DNA of 22,322 nt, taken from a virus. The DNA lies in IMG/VR virus record IMGVR_UViG_3300046460_000278, positions 1-22,322 of that record. One strand, 5' to 3'. The notes beneath the pieces are model-generated. The model was given only the letters and a program-made list of their open reading frames with translations. It was not told the DNA's origin and did no database searches. Made by a program: the position numbers and the translations under genes. Of this stretch, positions 19,608 through 22,322 are shown in pieces; position 1 is the stretch's first letter; each line of letters opens with the position of its first letter.

Positions 19608-21630
19608 GGCCGTTCGCCGGGGACTTGATTCGCTATACAAAGAACCACCGATGACAGCGGTGGAGTGGGCCGATAAGCATTTTTATCTGTCGTCAGAATC
19701 CTCCTACCAGCAAGGGCGCTGGGAGACGGCCGCGTTTCAGGTGGCCATTCTCAACGCCATGGGCAACGACCTGATCCGGGTGTTCAACCTGCACAAGTCG
19801 GCCCGGGTTGGTTACACCAAGATGTTGATGGCGAACATCGGCTACAAGATTCAGCACAAAAAACGCAACGTGCTGAGCTACTGCCCGACCGATCCCGATG
19901 CTGACGAGCTGATGAAGCGGCACGTCGACACTATGATTCGTGACGTGCCGGTGCTGCTGGCCTTGGCGCCCTGGTCGGGCAAAAAGAACAGCGACAACAC
20001 GCAGGACGCCAAGCGTTTCGAAAACCAGAAAATGCTGTGGTGCCTTGGTGGCAAGGCGGCCCGCAACTACCGGGAGAAAAGCCCGGACGAGGTGATTTAC
20101 GACGAGCTGTCGAAATTCGACCACGACATTGAAGGGGAGGGCTCGCCGACCTCGCTGGGGGATAAGCGCCTTGAGGGGGCGACCTACAAGAAATCCATAC
20201 GCGGTTCCACGCTCGGCATTGCCGGGCAATGCCAGATCAGCCGAGCGGCCGAGAAGTCGCCGCACTTCTTGCGCTTTCACATCAAGCCGCCCTGCTGTGG
20301 TGGCGAGCAGTACCTAAAGTGGGGCGGCAAAGACGATCCCTATGGGCTCAAGTGGCGCAAGGACGAGCTGGGCGAAGTCGAAAGCGCCTGGTATCTGTGC
20401 GAGCACTGCCAGGGCGGCACCTTCGAATATCACGAGATGGTCGAGGCGTCGAACACCGGCCGGTATATCTGCGATTACACCGGCATCTGGACCCGCAACG
20501 GCATGGAGTGGTTCGGCAAGAATGACCAGCCGATCAACACCCCGCGTTCGGTCACGTTCCATATCTGGACGATCTATTCGACGTTCACCACCTGGGCCGA
20601 CATTGCGGCCGAGCGGCTGGAAGTCGGCAAGGACCTCGGCAAGCTCAAGACCTTTGTCAACACCACCCTGGGCGAGGTGTGGGAGGAAGACCAGTCGGAG
20701 AAAGTCAGCTGGGAGCAGCTGCGTGATCGTCGCGAGCGGTATCACGCGCAGGTGCCTGGCCGAGGCGTGGCGCTGTTCGGTTCCGTCGATACCCAAGACG
20801 ATCGCTATGAGGGCCGAGTCTGGGCGTTTGGCGCTGGTGAGGAAAGCTGGCTGGTACACCGGTTCATCTTGTACGGCGACCCGGCCAGCGTCGAGTTGCG
20901 GCGCAAGGTGGGCATCGAGCTGCATCGCCAGTTCATGCGGGCCGATGGCCAGGTTATGGGCGTCGAGCGTTGGTGCTGGGATGCCGGCGGCCACTATTCC
21001 GATGAGGTCCGAGCCGAGAGCCGCAAGCATGGCGTGCACTGGGTGATTCCAATTTTCGGCGCAAGCACCTACGGCAAGCCGATTGCCAACATGCCGCGCA
21101 AGAAAGAGAAGAAAAGCAAAACCTACCTGACCGAGGTGGGCACGGATAACGCCAAAGAGCTGATTTACAACCGCTTGAAGTTGCCGCCAAACGGCGACCA
21201 GCCGGTGCCTGGCTGCGTGCACTTCCCGCTCAGTGACGACATTTGCGATGAGGACGAGCTGAAACAGCTCACGTCCGAGACCAAGAAGTGGGTCGTGATT
21301 AAGGGGCGGCGGGTGTTCCGCTGGGATGCCAGCAAGAAGCGCAACGAGGCCCTGGATAACTTCGTGTACGTGCTCGCGGCCTTGCGAATCAGTCAGCAGC
21401 GTTTCGGTCTGGACCTGGACGAGCTGGCCAAAGGGCTGCCGCAAGCCCACGCCCAGCCCGACGACGGGCCCGACGACGAGCAATCGGAAATCGAGCAGCC
21501 GCAAGCGGCCGTTGAGCCTATCGAGACACCCGCCCCGGCCCCCGTGCCGGAACCGGCGGACCTTCAACCCGCAGCTGAGCCGGCGCCTGCCGGTGGCTGG
21601 ATCACTACAGGACAAGGCGCATGGCTGTGA
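19570..21630 (+). CDS. Terminase large subunit (lambda gpA family)
   Basis: This is a 686-residue packaging motor. The ATPase part has the Walker A-like KSARVGYTK at 76-84 and Walker B VIYDEL (D178, E179). A zinc-like cluster CC (242-243) and CEHC (277-280) lies between ATPase and nuclease domains. The nuclease part includes FGSVDTQDDRYEG (D407) and a conserved WCWDAGGHYSDEV. The last 60 residues are Pro/Ala/Glu-rich and disordered, a tail that probably contacts the portal. The start at 19570 has GGAG 8 bases upstream. KSARVGY is typical of the gpA family, which makes cohesive ends, so this phage is expected to be a cos phage. Confidence 0.95.
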   Translation: MTTSPPWIRGLAEAVRRGLDSLYKEPPMTAVEWADKHFYLSSESSYQQGRWETAAFQVAILNAMGNDLIRVFNLHKSARVGYTKMLMANIGYKIQHKKRNVLSYCPTDPDADELMKRHVDTMIRDVPVLLALAPWSGKKNSDNTQDAKRFENQKMLWCLGGKAARNYREKSPDEVIYDELSKFDHDIEGEGSPTSLGDKRLEGATYKKSIRGSTLGIAGQCQISRAAEKSPHFLRFHIKPPCCGGEQYLKWGGKDDPYGLKWRKDELGEVESAWYLCEHCQGGTFEYHEMVEASNTGRYICDYTGIWTRNGMEWFGKNDQPINTPRSVTFHIWTIYSTFTTWADIAAERLEVGKDLGKLKTFVNTTLGEVWEEDQSEKVSWEQLRDRRERYHAQVPGRGVALFGSVDTQDDRYEGRVWAFGAGEESWLVHRFILYGDPASVELRRKVGIELHRQFMRADGQVMGVERWCWDAGGHYSDEVRAESRKHGVHWVIPIFGASTYGKPIANMPRKKEKKSKTYLTEVGTDNAKELIYNRLKLPPNGDQPVPGCVHFPLSDDICDEDELKQLTSETKKWVVIKGRRVFRWDASKKRNEALDNFVYVLAALRISQQRFGLDLDELAKGLPQAHAQPDDGPDDEQSEIEQPQAAVEPIETPAPAPVPEPADLQPAAEPAPAGGWITTGQGAWL

Positions 21631-21836
21631 ACGCACAAGCGATGGTCGACCGCTATCTGGAGGCCGAAGTGGCCGTGCTGGAGGGCAAGGAAATTATTTT
21701 CGCCGGACGCAAACAGGTGATGGCCGACCTGCCGCATATTCGCGCGGGTCGGCTGGAATGGGAGCGCCGCCTGGCAGCACAGCAGAATGCCGACGCAGGG
21801 GGGCGCCCGGGTTATTCCCTGGCGACGTTTGAGTGA
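21621..21836 (+). CDS. gpW-like head-tail connector protein
   Basis: This is a 71-residue protein of the gpW size class: QAMVDRYLEAEVAVLEGKEI helix, IFAGRK hairpin, ADLPHIRAGRLEWERRLAAQ helix, and a flexible Gly-rich tail ending YSLATFE. In lambda, gpW follows the terminase large subunit and joins the portal to the tail-attachment proteins; the position here, between terminase and portal, is the same. Its ATG lies inside the last 10 bases of the terminase gene. Confidence 0.82.
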   Translation: MAVNAQAMVDRYLEAEVAVLEGKEIIFAGRKQVMADLPHIRAGRLEWERRLAAQQNADAGGRPGYSLATFE

Positions 21837-21841
21837 GTCGC

Positions 21842-22322
21842 ATGAATTTGCTCGATCGGGTCCTGGCGCCGGTGTTTCCGGGCACTGTGGCCCAGCGCTT
21901 GCGGGCGCGCAATGTGATCCAGGCGTTTGAGGCGGCGGACGTGACCCGCACGCACAAGGCTAAAAAACAGTCGGGCAGTGCGAATAAATCGTTACAGAAA
22001 GCGGCGGTGTCCCTGCGCGAGCAGTGCCGCAAGCTGGACGAGGATCACGACATTGTCACCGGCTTGTTTGATCGCCTCGAGGAACGCGTGGTGGGTGGCC
22101 CGGGCATTTCAGTCGAGCCCATTCCGCTGACGCATGCCGGCGACGTGCACCTGGACTTTGCCGCCGCGATCAAGGCGGCGTGGTCGGAATGGTCGCTGTC
22201 GCCGGAAACCTCGGGCGAGTTGTCGCGGCCGCAGATGGAACGCCTGATGTGCCGCACCTGGTTACGCGACGGTGAAGGCCTGGCGCAAATGCTGATCGGC
22301 AGAGTGGCCAACTATGAGCACC
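21842..22322 (+). CDS. Portal protein (lambda gpB family), 5' part
   Basis: The reading frame is open from the ATG at 21842 to the window end (160 codons). It begins MNLLDRVLAPVFPGTVAQRL and contains SLREQCRKLDEDHDIVTGLF, DRLEERVVGGPGISVEPIPL and MCRTWLRDGEGLAQMLIG, the pattern of lambda-family portals near their N-terminus (SRxLxRNNxxVxG-like segment, then the dVxGxGI loop). Portals of this family are about 500 residues, so roughly two thirds lies outside. Portal is the dodecameric ring through which terminase pumps DNA. It starts 5 bases after the gpW-like gene. Confidence 0.88.
   Translation, partial: MNLLDRVLAPVFPGTVAQRLRARNVIQAFEAADVTRTHKAKKQSGSANKSLQKAAVSLREQCRKLDEDHDIVTGLFDRLEERVVGGPGISVEPIPLTHAGDVHLDFAAAIKAAWSEWSLSPETSGELSRPQMERLMCRTWLRDGEGLAQMLIGRVANYEH

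Noticed and set aside
20314-21636. A 440-codon open frame opposite the terminase gene
   Set aside because: It is a shadow of high-GC coding sequence: it is antisense to conserved terminase motifs and its translation looks like no protein family.
1-22322. CRISPR arrays or insertion sequences
   Set aside because: No regularly spaced direct repeats and no transposase-like protein were seen; the only DNA recombinases are the two tyrosine recombinases of phage type.

Overview
The window looks like the left end of a lambda-type (siphovirus-like) prophage in a Pseudomonas chromosome. The pointers are a pyocin-type holin, a DUF1654 gene, a DUF4224 gene before the integrase, a DUF1441 terminase small subunit and a canonical LexA box. 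No database search was possible; family names come from visible motifs and from memory of the families.

Bases 1 to about 2490 appear to be host flank: a membrane-anchored orphan, an exported orphan, one small Pseudomonas-type gene and two copies of a hairpin-rich intergenic repeat. The 3' half of a tRNA-Ser(UGA) gene at 2494-2554 is read as attL. The prophage runs rightward from there past the end of the window. In order it holds: integrase and DUF4224 gene (leftward); an AT-rich rightward cargo pair (AAA ATPase plus PIN nuclease); decayed and intact leftward early genes ending in a LuxR-type regulator; a PL-like promoter with two operators; a LexA-boxed DUF1654 gene; a second leftward AT-rich cargo gene (GHKL ATPase fused to a PD-(D/E)XK nuclease) overlapping the end of the CI-type repressor; three operators and PR; cro; a terminator; replication genes (O-like protein, DnaB helicase); a second tyrosine recombinase; a Q-type antiterminator; a third leftward AT-rich cargo gene with a HEPN RNase motif; tandem terminators; holin; a possible cos site; terminase small and large subunits; gpW-like connector; and the start of the portal gene.

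The immunity circuit can be read from the DNA: five 15-bp near-palindromes of consensus TTAACCGNCGGTTAA form a three-site OR and a two-site OL at about 24-25 bp centre spacing. A LexA box next to OL suggests that DUF1654 expression responds to DNA damage.

The main result is that three separate AT-rich cargo modules sit in three classic lysogenic-cargo slots (behind int, behind cI, between Q and its terminator). Each has nuclease hallmarks, and two pair these with an ATPase. They are good candidates for prophage-encoded anti-phage systems. The ATPase-PIN pair and the GHKL-nuclease fusion do not match a named system I recognise. Insertion and decay around them left fragments of at least three older phage genes, and a fourth is frameshifted.
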